This document shows positions 1 to 7,932 of a DNA stretch of 32,342 nucleotides, piece after piece (position 1 is the first letter of the stretch; every line of letters starts with the position of its first letter). The stretch is taken from contig JAIXOL010000004.1 in NCBI GenBank assembly GCA_027486845.1, forward strand, positions 1 through 32,342, written 5' to 3'. Under the pieces are notes generated by a model. That model had not been told where the DNA came from, did not search any database, and was given only the letters and a program-made list of their open reading frames with translations. A program made the translations under genes and the position numbers. The DNA comes from Cytophagaceae bacterium (GTDB taxonomy: Bacteria > Bacteroidota > Bacteroidia > Cytophagales > Spirosomataceae).

Positions 1-70
1 AACAAAAATCTGTTGCCAATCAAGTTTCTTAATTTACATTTGCAAAACTGCTTTTCGACTTATCCACACA

Positions 71-116
71 TGGCTCTCTTTGCCTACATTTAGTGGCTCA
101 CTTTCGCTACATTATA
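71..116. repeat. Two tandem 23-bp direct repeats
   Basis: Positions 71-93 and 94-116 are two adjacent imperfect copies of a 23-bp unit. Both start TGGCTC, share a central CTTT and contain CTACATT; I count about 18 of 23 matching positions. They lie 40 bases before the first small gene. I cannot tell whether they are an operator, a short tandem repeat or a remnant of a mobile element. Confidence 0.5.
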
Positions 117-155
117 CAGTATTTTTTCTAAATTGCATCAATAAATTTCAAAATA

Positions 156-344
156 ATGAAAAATATAGAAGTAATTAAATATTCAACCGATGAAAAGCAC
201 ACTAAACTATTGAATTTTATGCGTGCTTGGGCAAAAAGAAAGCAAGACCGACAAGAACAAGTTTGGAAAGATTATGAAGAAGGGAAATATGATGAATGGT
301 TAAAAAAACTTGGAGATAATAAGGTGAATTCGAATAATGTATAA
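156..344 (+). CDS. Small charged protein of unknown function
   Basis: This encodes a 62-residue protein that I do not recognise. It is very rich in Lys, Glu and Asp, has no signal peptide or membrane segment, and residues about 15-50 look mostly helical, with a WAKRKQDRQEQVWKDYEEG stretch. Its last 8 bases overlap the start of the next reading frame (ATG at 337), so the two are probably translationally coupled and functionally linked. Small helical charged proteins in such overlapping pairs can be antitoxins, but nothing here shows that. The A-rich leader lacks a Shine-Dalgarno sequence, as is normal in Bacteroidota. Confidence 0.6.
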   Translation: MKNIEVIKYSTDEKHTKLLNFMRAWAKRKQDRQEQVWKDYEEGKYDEWLKKLGDNKVNSNNV

Positions 345-818
345 CTTTCAAGAGAAAAAAGAAATCAATGTATTTGGTTTTAAAACCGATGCTGGTGTTG
401 CTTACGAAGTTACTTTCTCACCGATGGAGTTTATTTTTGACGATGAAAATGCGTTGAAATTAATATCTATGAACTTTCGATTGAACTTGTAACAAAATTA
501 AAATTTTTACCACCAAAAGATGAAAAAATAGAAATGACGATTGTCCAAATTGTTAGACATTTTTTTCAGAATGAACCACTAAACTTTGCAGTTTTTCATG
601 TATCCAATATTGACAAAAAGGTAATTTCTCGGAGAAGGTTATTCTCAAATTGGTTTGAAAAACACAATAATGACTTTTTGGAAAGGTTCGAAAAAATAAT
701 AGAAGACAAGTCGGAAGTTTTCTATATATCCTTGATATTGAGAACCGATAATTCACTTAAATCGGACATAATAGACTTTTTTGCAAATTGGATTGATGAT
801 ACTAATGCCACTAAATGA
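337..818 (+). pseudogene. Frameshifted DUF6169-like protein
   Basis: Two reading frames make one protein if one base is restored. The first frame starts at 337 and runs to a stop at 490-492 (51 residues). Up to about position 467 it reads sensibly, ending ...ENALKLIS. The -1 frame then continues as YELSIELVTKLKFLPPKDEK and runs through the ATG at 534 to the stop at 816-818. The joined product is about 160 residues, with a hydrophobic beta-strand N-terminal half and a C-terminal RRRLFSNWFEKHN motif. From memory, its length and pattern resemble the DUF6169 family of Bacteroidota; that assignment is moderate. Either a real one-base deletion near 467-470 or a sequencing error explains the break. 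An in-frame ATG at 534 could still yield a 94-residue C-terminal fragment. Confidence 0.6.
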
Positions 819-2441
819 TTATACCTTCGCCTCAATCCAAAGCCCAGCCAAAATCAATAAAATAATCAAAAACCAAGCCCATTCGGGTAAATTGACTTGT
901 AATTTCTGCTCCGAACCTGCCGAAATGGCATCTGATTTTAGATAAGGTTTTAGCAAGTTGGCCTTTGCTAATGAGCTTTGGTTGGCTTCAACATAAACTT
1001 CTAAAGAATCTTGAAAAGGCTGCCAACCAGTTTTTCGGAAAGTATAAGTTGTTCTTGAAGAAGCTGGATTAATAGCCGATTGGCTAGTTTTTATAGTATC
1101 ATTTTCAATATTCAATTTACTTTGCCAATTTGAAGAATTTAGCATAATCTCTTCTTTTACATCTTGAAAAATTGGAGCATTTATCTCTATATTATTATCA
1201 AATGATGGATTTAATGCTTGAAATGCACTTTGCCAAATTCTTGCGTAATTTAAACTATCTCCACTGAGCATAAGCGGGAATGTTTCATTGAGTAGACTTA
1301 TGCCTACTTTTCCTGTTTTTTTCTGAATGGCAATAGGATAATCAAAAACAGACTTTTGCAAAATATTTGGCTCAAATTCGTAAGGATGTGCCGTTAATTC
1401 CTGTGAAATAGAGCGGTTTTCTTGCGTACTTGTTCGCTTCAATTTCCATTTTATACCCAAATTTTGATTGATACTTTTCGCTGCCAATTCGGGATTTTCG
1501 AGATTAATAAACAAAATACTGTTACCTTCCGTAAATGCTTTTTTTACTAAACTATTTTCTGCATTCGATGGGTCGGTGATAATAATATCGGGCGAAAAAG
1601 TTTTGTCAGTTTTATTAATTGAAAATTTATTTAAGGTGTTTTTGGCAATTGTTGTTTGAATTTCAACTTTATTGCCATTTTTTCCGAGAAAATCGGCCAA
1701 CGTTTTACTTTCAAAATCAGGATTACTTAAAATGAAAAGTATATTATTGGGCTGATTTTTTATGCCGTAAAAATCTATGGTTTGTAATAGTTTTTGGTCT
1801 AATTCTAAGTTTAATGAAGTTCGCCCAATCGAGAAAGTTGGAAAATTGAGACTAAAACTCGAAAAACCTTTTGGTAATTTCAAACTATCTAAAACTTGAT
1901 TACCGAATTTTACTTTTATTGTTTTTGGTTCTGAAAGTTCGATTTTGCCAGCAACTTCCTGCATTTCTCCTTTTCGAGTTATAGCATCCCAATGAATATC
2001 CTGTATTTCATCGGTTTTGAAATATGGAATCCACGAAATAGGATTTTGACCAAGTTTACTTAATATTTCGGGTGAAGCATCTTGGCCTAAAAAATATATT
2101 TTGCCCAATTTTGAAGCAAAATCAGCGTTTTCATTTATTCGTCGGTTGAATTCTTTCTGAGAAAAAACCTCACCGATTTTTAGACTATCTTTTGTTTTTT
2201 GGATAGTTTCATTAGAGATTCCTTCACTATAAACCAAGATTTTACTCGTATCCACCGATTTCGTCCAAGAAGGATTGATGGCCAACATACAAATACTTAA
2301 CCATAGCAATAGATTCAAGCCAATCTTAATTTTACTGGCTTTTTTCTTCCACAAAGCCACCAACTGAATAGCCAATAAAATGATTAATCCAGTTATAATT
2401 AGCCAATCGTAAATGGTGAAATTTAGTATGTTTAAAATCAT
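819..2441 (-). CDS. Membrane-anchored Bat-cluster protein of unknown function
   Basis: This 540-residue protein has two N-terminal membrane helices (about residues 9-31 and 37-57) and one near the C-terminus (about 515-535). Between them is a large, mostly beta-rich domain predicted to lie outside the cytoplasm. The layout, two N-terminal helices, a soluble body and one C-terminal helix, is that of BatA-type proteins, but I see no von Willebrand MIDAS motif. The segment near residues 240-340 (ILFILSNPDFESKTLADFL, then SPDIIITDPSN) resembles the glutamine-amidotransferase-like fold found in BatA-like proteins of this phylum, without catalytic residues I can name. It is the last gene of the moxR-DUF58-batA-DUF4175 series, 90 bases after DUF4175. 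Its role is presumably structural or regulatory in that complex (inference). Confidence 0.7.
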   Translation of the reverse strand: MILNILNFTIYDWLIITGLIILLAIQLVALWKKKASKIKIGLNLLLWLSICMLAINPSWTKSVDTSKILVYSEGISNETIQKTKDSLKIGEVFSQKEFNRRINENADFASKLGKIYFLGQDASPEILSKLGQNPISWIPYFKTDEIQDIHWDAITRKGEMQEVAGKIELSEPKTIKVKFGNQVLDSLKLPKGFSSFSLNFPTFSIGRTSLNLELDQKLLQTIDFYGIKNQPNNILFILSNPDFESKTLADFLGKNGNKVEIQTTIAKNTLNKFSINKTDKTFSPDIIITDPSNAENSLVKKAFTEGNSILFINLENPELAAKSINQNLGIKWKLKRTSTQENRSISQELTAHPYEFEPNILQKSVFDYPIAIQKKTGKVGISLLNETFPLMLSGDSLNYARIWQSAFQALNPSFDNNIEINAPIFQDVKEEIMLNSSNWQSKLNIENDTIKTSQSAINPASSRTTYTFRKTGWQPFQDSLEVYVEANQSSLAKANLLKPYLKSDAISAGSEQKLQVNLPEWAWFLIILLILAGLWIEAKV

Positions 2442-2484
2442 CGTTCTATTTTATTTTCAATCACAAATCTTGTTGATTTGATCA

Positions 2485-2533
2485 GATTTGACAACTTTTT
2501 AAAAGTTGTCAAATCTTAAAAAGTTGTCAAATT
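2485..2533. repeat. Perfect 15-bp inverted repeat plus extra direct copy
   Basis: GATTTGACAACTTTT (2485-2499) is followed after one base by its exact reverse complement (2501-2515). A further direct copy of the right arm core, AAAGTTGTCAAAT, lies at 2520-2532, 18 bases downstream of the copy at 2502-2514. It fills the gap between DUF4175 and the last gene of the operon. It could act as a transcript-stabilising or terminating hairpin, or be a copy of a dispersed REP-like family. Confidence 0.75.
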
Positions 2534-4736
2534 AAAAGTTTTTCCAAAATGCTTTTTCTAATTTCTTATCGCTTAAATAGGAAGCATTTTTAGGAGTGTT
2601 GTTATTCGGTAAAGTCTTGTTTATCAGATGATAAAGCTTCGTTTTTAATGATAATTGAGCTTTTTCTGAAAGTTCTTTATCATTAATGATAGTTTGTAAA
2701 TCGCTTAAAATCGACCAATTTGATAAACTACTATTAACGACTTTATTACCAAGTGCCGAACTCAATTCCAAAACTTTTTGCTTTTGCAATCCACTCAACT
2801 TTTTACCTTCAACTTTGGTTTCAATGATACCCATTACGTCAGCAATCAAGTTTTCTATTTGTTGTTGAGTATATATTTTTTCGTACTTAAACTGAGCATT
2901 AAATTTTGTCAATTCGCCCGTCATGCGTTTTTCTTTTTCTTTAATTGGTGGCGGGTCGAAGCTTGTTTTTTTGACAAAAGTTCTGGCTTTTTGTTGAGCT
3001 GATTTTAAGTATTCAAGGGCTTTTTTCTCAAATGGTATTGCTTTTTCGGGTTCATACATTCGTAAATGCAATTCCGATTGCCACATTTGTTCCAAAGCCA
3101 TTTTTAATAAACTCCTAGTCGATTGTTCGTAATAAGTATTCGCTTCACCATCATCATGCGAATGTATATAGTCAGCCAATAGATTTGCTACTGGGTCGCT
3201 TTCATTCGGGTTTTCTGCACCGTGCTGATGCTCGTGTTCGTTGTGTTTTTCACCATCTTCATGGTCGCCTTCGCCTTCATCGTGGTCGTGTCGGAAGCCT
3301 TTCAGCATATCGCCATCGGTTTCTACATCGCTTGGTAGTGCATTGACACCGCCGATTGAACTTTCCTCTTCTTCACCTAAATATTGGCCATAGCGTAATC
3401 TAAGAGCTTTTTGGTCGAAACCAATTTCGTTGGAAGTACTATTGAAATCTTCCTTACCCAATTTCTTTCGCTTTGCAATCAACTTTTCGGTATCGATAAT
3501 AATTTGGCGTTGACTTCTAAAATATTCAGGCATAATATTCATTGCCATTGTTGCTAAGTCAGCTTCTTCGGTCTGCGAAGTATCTTTATAAACAATAAAA
3601 TAAGTATCTGATTTTGTATAATTTGGAGTTGGTTGTTTATTGTCGAATGCAGCCCAATAATAATAAAGTTCATCGCCAGGAGCAAAATTGAGGGCTTTCA
3701 AATCAATATTTTTGGAGATATTAGCTTGTTTAAAATTAGCTTGTACAATCGGAAATTTTACTTCTCTAAATTTTACGTTTTCGCCCGAACCACGTGCCAA
3801 AGTTGCCACAATAAAGGCTTGATTGACCAGGAAATCGTCAGAGATTTTGGCTGAAATTTGGACGTTTTTGGGGTCTTTTAAGAAATGTAATTTGTATAAT
3901 TCCTTTGAACTCGGTTCGATTTTAGGAGCTAAATCTGGAATCGCTTCCAAACGATAATAGTCCGACTGATAAACCAATGAATCGTGCCAAAATGCCTTGA
4001 AAGTATATAAACCCGAGCTAATCAACTGGTCGGAATATTCAAATTTTTCACCTATTTTTTTGAGAGAGATTTCTTCACCTCGATTATTACTCAACTTCAC
4101 TGATAAATTTTGCGAAGAAGTAAACTCCAAACGCCATTTTAATATCGAACCGCTAATGGCTGAGGCGTTCATGTTTTTGGAATTTGTAATTGTTAAACCT
4201 GTGTAGGAGGGAGGAGTAGTGCTTAATTCAGCCGTAACAAATGTTGGTATTTGTGCAGTTTTTTCGGTGGAAAATATTGTGTTTTCTTGGCCTTTTAAGC
4301 CGTTTTTCTTTGAAAAGTCGAGTTTTGGTACAAATAAATAAGCTATGATTGAAGCAATAAAAGCCAATAAAAAGTACGAAATCTTATTATCAATCGCCCA
4401 AGGAGTTTGGAAATTAGATTTGGAAAAAAGTCTTTCGAGTTGGAGTTGTTGAGCTAAATTTGGTTGTTCGACATTCAATAATTCAAGGCTATATTCGGTG
4501 TCTCCGAGTTTTTTATGAATCAGTTGAATTACCTCTTTTTTCTTATCTTGAAAAAGTTTTGTATAAAATGCTATTCCTGCAAAAATTAAAATTCCTATAA
4601 ACCCAGCGAAAAATATAGATTTTGTTAATAAAAGTATTAAAAAATACACAGAACTCGCAGCCATTAAGCACTTCAGCGTTGCAACCAGATAAAGTTGAAA
4701 ATTTACTTTTGCGATTATTTGTTTCAGTTTGTTCAT
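2532..4736 (-). CDS. DUF4175-type membrane protein
   Basis: This 734-residue protein has N-terminal membrane helices (about residues 14-35 and 40-58) and another at about 120-138. A large extracytoplasmic region with beta-rich repeats follows (TPPSYTGL near residue 175), then a coiled helical C-terminal part. The order and the TPPxYTG motif match DUF4175-type proteins found beside MoxR and BatA in Bacteroidota. Residues about 482-530 form a striking His/Asp/Glu-rich low-complexity segment with nine histidines, likely a metal-binding loop or flexible linker. Its start overlaps the end of the BatA-type gene by 4 bases (ATGA), which indicates tight coupling. The function is not known; it is likely a scaffold of the Bat-like envelope complex (inference). 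Confidence 0.8.
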   Translation of the reverse strand: MNKLKQIIAKVNFQLYLVATLKCLMAASSVYFLILLLTKSIFFAGFIGILIFAGIAFYTKLFQDKKKEVIQLIHKKLGDTEYSLELLNVEQPNLAQQLQLERLFSKSNFQTPWAIDNKISYFLLAFIASIIAYLFVPKLDFSKKNGLKGQENTIFSTEKTAQIPTFVTAELSTTPPSYTGLTITNSKNMNASAISGSILKWRLEFTSSQNLSVKLSNNRGEEISLKKIGEKFEYSDQLISSGLYTFKAFWHDSLVYQSDYYRLEAIPDLAPKIEPSSKELYKLHFLKDPKNVQISAKISDDFLVNQAFIVATLARGSGENVKFREVKFPIVQANFKQANISKNIDLKALNFAPGDELYYYWAAFDNKQPTPNYTKSDTYFIVYKDTSQTEEADLATMAMNIMPEYFRSQRQIIIDTEKLIAKRKKLGKEDFNSTSNEIGFDQKALRLRYGQYLGEEEESSIGGVNALPSDVETDGDMLKGFRHDHDEGEGDHEDGEKHNEHEHQHGAENPNESDPVANLLADYIHSHDDGEANTYYEQSTRSLLKMALEQMWQSELHLRMYEPEKAIPFEKKALEYLKSAQQKARTFVKKTSFDPPPIKEKEKRMTGELTKFNAQFKYEKIYTQQQIENLIADVMGIIETKVEGKKLSGLQKQKVLELSSALGNKVVNSSLSNWSILSDLQTIINDKELSEKAQLSLKTKLYHLINKTLPNNNTPKNASYLSDKKLEKAFWKNF

Positions 4737-5935
4737 GCGTTTTTATGAATGGCTAGCCATCGTTCGATGCTCAATAATATAATAAACATCAGCAAAATAC
4801 CTTTTGAAAACCACATATTTTCTGCTTGCATGGGGTATTCTTGCAATTTAAATAAAGCATCATTTTGTTTTTTGCTCATTGGCTTATTTGAGTTTTGTAA
4901 GCCAAAATGTTTAATAAATTGCTCGCCCAAAAATTCGGGTAAGTTTCCATTGAAAACCAGTTCAGAAGTTTGTGGGTGCAACTGATTTTGGAGAAAAATA
5001 ACGTTTTCTTCACCTAAATCTTGATTTTTGAATTGAGCTGTATTTGAAAAAATATATAAAGTATTATTGTTTCGATTTTCTGAAATGATTTTGTTTGAAA
5101 AGACTGCATCATACAATTTGTTAGGTTCAACTTTTTCATCAATCTTAAATTCAAATTGATAAATTTCGGTGAGAGCTTTCAATGCCACTTTAATGCTTTG
5201 GGTCTCAGTTGCATCGTTATTTTGTATTAAAATATTGATTACTCCTTCGTGTTTTGCTTTGCCATTTTTGTTAGAAATACCTTGATTTACGAGTTCATTT
5301 TTTGCATTTACGAATAAATTTTTACCACCCGAAAATTTAATATAATCTTGATTTTGAATTAAACTTGAATCTACAATTGTATGTATCCGAAAAGCTGTTG
5401 GAACGAAGACATGTGGCAATTGATTTACTTGATGATTATTTATAAAATACAACTCAATTGTTTCATTATCAATGTTTTTGCTGATTTTATTAATGCTATT
5501 TTGTAGTAAATTTGCATCAAATATTTCTTGACTTGGTAACTGTTTTAGGTCTTTAATTTGTTGTGTATTAGAGTGAATCCAATAGCACTTTTCTCCTTTT
5601 TTTAATGCTTCTTCAATCTCAAATTTATAATTTTCGGTAATTAAATTATTCGGTTGAATTAGGTGAATTTTCTTCGCTGTTTTATCATTATTCAACCACT
5701 TTAAGAATGGTTTACTCAAGAAAAAACATAACGTAAATAAAAGTAGACACCGCAAAATAAGCAATAAAATATTATCGAGTCGAATGCCTCTTGATTGTTG
5801 CAAGTTCTTTTCGACTAACCATTGGGTGGCAGCCCATTCGATAATTTTACCTTTTTTTTGATGCCAAAAATGTATAATTATGGGAATTGAAATCGCTAAG
5901 GCCCCCCAAAGCATCAAAGGATTTATGAATTCCAT
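4733..5935 (-). CDS. BatA N-terminal-domain membrane protein
   Basis: The first 80 residues are the typical BatA double-transmembrane domain: MEFINPLMLWGALAISIPI and a following helix, the HFWHQKKGKIIEWAATQWL segment, and a second helix at about residues 57-77. One more helix lies near the C-terminus (about 375-392). The 400-residue protein lacks a visible von Willebrand MIDAS motif, so it is a BatA-like protein without the metal-dependent adhesion domain of true BatA/BatB. The middle region is predicted to be extracytoplasmic. It sits 36 bases after DUF58, with a hairpin in the gap, and overlaps DUF4175. It most likely forms part of a membrane complex remodelled by the MoxR ATPase (inference from the conserved neighbourhood). 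Confidence 0.85.
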   Translation of the reverse strand: MEFINPLMLWGALAISIPIIIHFWHQKKGKIIEWAATQWLVEKNLQQSRGIRLDNILLLILRCLLLFTLCFFLSKPFLKWLNNDKTAKKIHLIQPNNLITENYKFEIEEALKKGEKCYWIHSNTQQIKDLKQLPSQEIFDANLLQNSINKISKNIDNETIELYFINNHQVNQLPHVFVPTAFRIHTIVDSSLIQNQDYIKFSGGKNLFVNAKNELVNQGISNKNGKAKHEGVINILIQNNDATETQSIKVALKALTEIYQFEFKIDEKVEPNKLYDAVFSNKIISENRNNNTLYIFSNTAQFKNQDLGEENVIFLQNQLHPQTSELVFNGNLPEFLGEQFIKHFGLQNSNKPMSKKQNDALFKLQEYPMQAENMWFSKGILLMFIILLSIERWLAIHKNA

Positions 5936-5951
5936 GTTAAATTTTTCTTAA

Positions 5952-5976
5952 TGGGTTTATGCAATAAACCCCTACT
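5952..5976. repeat. REP-like hairpin that overlaps the DUF58 stop codon
   Basis: GGGTTTAT (5953-5960), spacer GCA and ATAAACCC (5964-5971) form a perfect 8-bp stem. Read on the minus strand, the GTAG directly before the stem contains the TAG stop codon of the DUF58 gene. The shape resembles dispersed REP-like elements of many bacteria with GGGCGTAT/ATACGCCC arms (from memory). It fills the gap between the DUF58 and BatA-type genes. Confidence 0.6.
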
Positions 5977-6829
5977 TTCTATTTTTAATTGATTCTGTAA
6001 TTACGCTGGCAATCGGTGCCTCAAGGTCGGTTCTAATCAAATGGACAAACGGAATTTGCAAGTCATTTTTTAAGTTTTTAAGATAATTTTCGGCATTTTT
6101 CCTAAATTCATCTTTGATACTTTCGGCTTGTAATTCTACTTCTTTTCCGGATTCTAAATCCTTGAAACGATAAAATCCTTTGAGATTAAAATCTAATTCT
6201 TGTTTGCCCAAAACTTGAAAAATGATAACTTCACGGTGCGAATTCGCTAAGTTTTTTATCAATTGAATCCATTCATTGTTGACCTGCAAAAAATCAGAGG
6301 CAATGATAATAACTTCTTTTTGTTTTTGTTGAAATGTCGGAAATTTTGGGTCGCTGTTTTTCCAATCTCCGCTGGCAGTTGCTTGTTCGAGCGTGTATAA
6401 AATGCGTTGAAACGATTGTTTGCCCGAAGCAACTAAAGTGCGTAGTTCATCATTTTGTAAGGCATATAAACTCATTAAATCACTTTGTCGATAGCCTAAA
6501 TATGCCAACGAAGCCAATAAAATTTTACAATATTGCAAGCGACTTACGCCGTTTTCAATATAATTCATCGACCCCGATAAATCAATGATAAATCTCAAAT
6601 GAAAATTACTTTCGGTTGAAGATTCACGCACTAAATGCTTATCGGTTCGGGCATATAATTTCCAGTCGATGCGTTTTGGGTCATCGCCAGGTTCGTAGTG
6701 TCGGTATTGTTCAAACTCAATTCCATAACCAAAACGCTTGCTTTGATGAATACCCAACATCAGTTGTTCACTCACTAGTTTTCCCGCTAATTGTAGGTTA
6801 TTGAGTTTAATTAGTTCAGTTGTAAGCAT
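5972..6829 (-). CDS. DUF58 domain protein with von Willebrand MIDAS motif
   Basis: This 285-residue cytoplasmic protein carries the DUF58 signature YEPGDDPKRIDWK at residues 45-57. It also has a MIDAS-type DLSGSM motif at residues 83-88, the metal-dependent binding site of von Willebrand factor A folds. No membrane helix is visible. In this conserved gene order DUF58 proteins lie directly after MoxR ATPases and are thought to be their substrates or adaptors. The gap to the moxR stop is only 9 bases, so the pair is co-transcribed. The length is typical of the family. Its stop codon lies within a REP-like hairpin. Confidence 0.92.
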   Translation of the reverse strand: MLTTELIKLNNLQLAGKLVSEQLMLGIHQSKRFGYGIEFEQYRHYEPGDDPKRIDWKLYARTDKHLVRESSTESNFHLRFIIDLSGSMNYIENGVSRLQYCKILLASLAYLGYRQSDLMSLYALQNDELRTLVASGKQSFQRILYTLEQATASGDWKNSDPKFPTFQQKQKEVIIIASDFLQVNNEWIQLIKNLANSHREVIIFQVLGKQELDFNLKGFYRFKDLESGKEVELQAESIKDEFRKNAENYLKNLKNDLQIPFVHLIRTDLEAPIASVITESIKNRK

Positions 6830-6838
6830 AATTGGGTT

Positions 6839-7816
6839 TTACTTCTTCAACAATTCCTTAATCACATCATCGGTTGTAATTCCTTCTGCTTCGGCTCTGA
6901 AATTTAGAGAAATCCTATGTCTTAAAATCGGGTAGGCGAGTGCTTCTATGTCTTCGGGTAGCACCGAAAAACGTTCGTTTAAAACCGCTCTTGCTTTAGC
7001 ACAAAGTACTAAGGCTTGGCCAGCACGTGGGCCTGCACCCCATTCGCACCATTCTTTTACATAAGTCGAATTGGTGGTTGCTGGGCGGGTTCCTCTCACT
7101 ATATGATTAATTTTTACAATCAATTCTTCGCTGATATGCACTTCGCGGGTGAGTTTTTGCAAATCAATGATGTCGTTATCGGTCATAATTGTTTGCAAAA
7201 CTGGTTTGTTTGAGCCAGTTGTGCTTTTCAACACGTTAAGTTCTTCATTTTCGGAAGGATAACCCAGTTTGATATACAATAAAAAACGGTCGAGTTGAGC
7301 TTCGGGAAGCGGATATGTTCCTGCTTGTTCGATAGGATTTTGAGTGGCAATAATCAAAAACGGCTTCGGCAAATCGTAGTTTGTTCCTGCATAAGTTACC
7401 TTATATTCTTGCATTGCTTCGAGCAAAGCCGCTTGCGTTTTTGGAGGCGTTCGGTTGATTTCATCGGCCAAAACTATGTTGGCAAAGATTGGGCCTCGAT
7501 TAAACTTGAAGAATTTTTTACCAGTTTCGTGGTCTTCTTCCAAGATTTCCGTACCGACAATATCACCAGGCATGAGGTCGGGTGTAAACTGAATACGTTT
7601 GAATTTCATGTCGAGTGTTTTAGACAAAGTACTTACCATCAATGTTTTGGCAAGTCCAGGTACGCCTTCGAGTAAACAATGTCCGCCTGCCAAGAGTGAA
7701 ATCAGAATTTCGTCAATGGCTACTTGTTGACCGACAATAACTTTGGCAATTTCTTTTTTTAGTAGTGGTAATTTGGCTACTAATGTTTTGTAATGATGAA
7801 GTTCTTTGGTTTCCAA
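6839..7816 (-). CDS. MoxR family AAA+ ATPase
   Basis: This 325-residue ATPase has Walker A GVPGLAKT at residues 51-58, Walker B VLADE at 115-119 followed by NRTPPKTQAALLEAM, and a sensor-1 region IATQNPIEQAGTYPLPEAQLDRF. The C-terminal lid domain ends in a segment of the LPEDIEALAYPILRHRI type. These are diagnostic of MoxR AAA+ proteins, which act as chaperones that mature or remodel complexes containing von Willebrand domains. It heads the tight moxR-DUF58-batA-DUF4175 block. The 116 bases before it hold an inverted decamer repeat array, which could carry a promoter or processing site. The length and all key residues are intact. Confidence 0.95.
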   Translation of the reverse strand: METKELHHYKTLVAKLPLLKKEIAKVIVGQQVAIDEILISLLAGGHCLLEGVPGLAKTLMVSTLSKTLDMKFKRIQFTPDLMPGDIVGTEILEEDHETGKKFFKFNRGPIFANIVLADEINRTPPKTQAALLEAMQEYKVTYAGTNYDLPKPFLIIATQNPIEQAGTYPLPEAQLDRFLLYIKLGYPSENEELNVLKSTTGSNKPVLQTIMTDNDIIDLQKLTREVHISEELIVKINHIVRGTRPATTNSTYVKEWCEWGAGPRAGQALVLCAKARAVLNERFSVLPEDIEALAYPILRHRISLNFRAEAEGITTDDVIKELLKK

Positions 7817-7834
7817 TTTTAATAATGGTTTTTA

Positions 7835-7930
7835 TTGTTGCAGGTTGTTTCAAAGTTGTTATTTGTTGTTTAGAAAAACAGTCATGGCTAAAATTTACTA
7901 AAACAACAATTTGTAACAATATGCAACAAC
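7835..7930. repeat. Inverted array of about 10-bp GTTGTT units
   Basis: On the plus strand GTTG recurs at 7837, 7844, 7855 and 7865. The mirrored AAC occurs at 7905-7907, 7915-7917 and 7925-7927, exactly 10 bases apart. The two arms (about 7835-7860 and 7903-7928) pair imperfectly over about 25 bases, both reading TTGTTGCA followed by TTGTT units. This forms a long imperfect stem in the gap between the DUF4159 and moxR genes. Confidence 0.6.
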
Positions 7931-7932
7931 TT

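Noticed and set aside
1468-1659. Plus-strand open frames inside the minus-strand Bat and tld genes, for example 1468-1659, 2686-2868, 7295-7675 and 8179-8658
   Set aside because: They are antisense shadows of well-supported genes with clear domains and have no family features of their own.
7713-7919. A minus-strand frame starting at 7919
   Set aside because: It reads through the GTTGTT repeat array and into moxR in another frame; the composition is repeat-derived.
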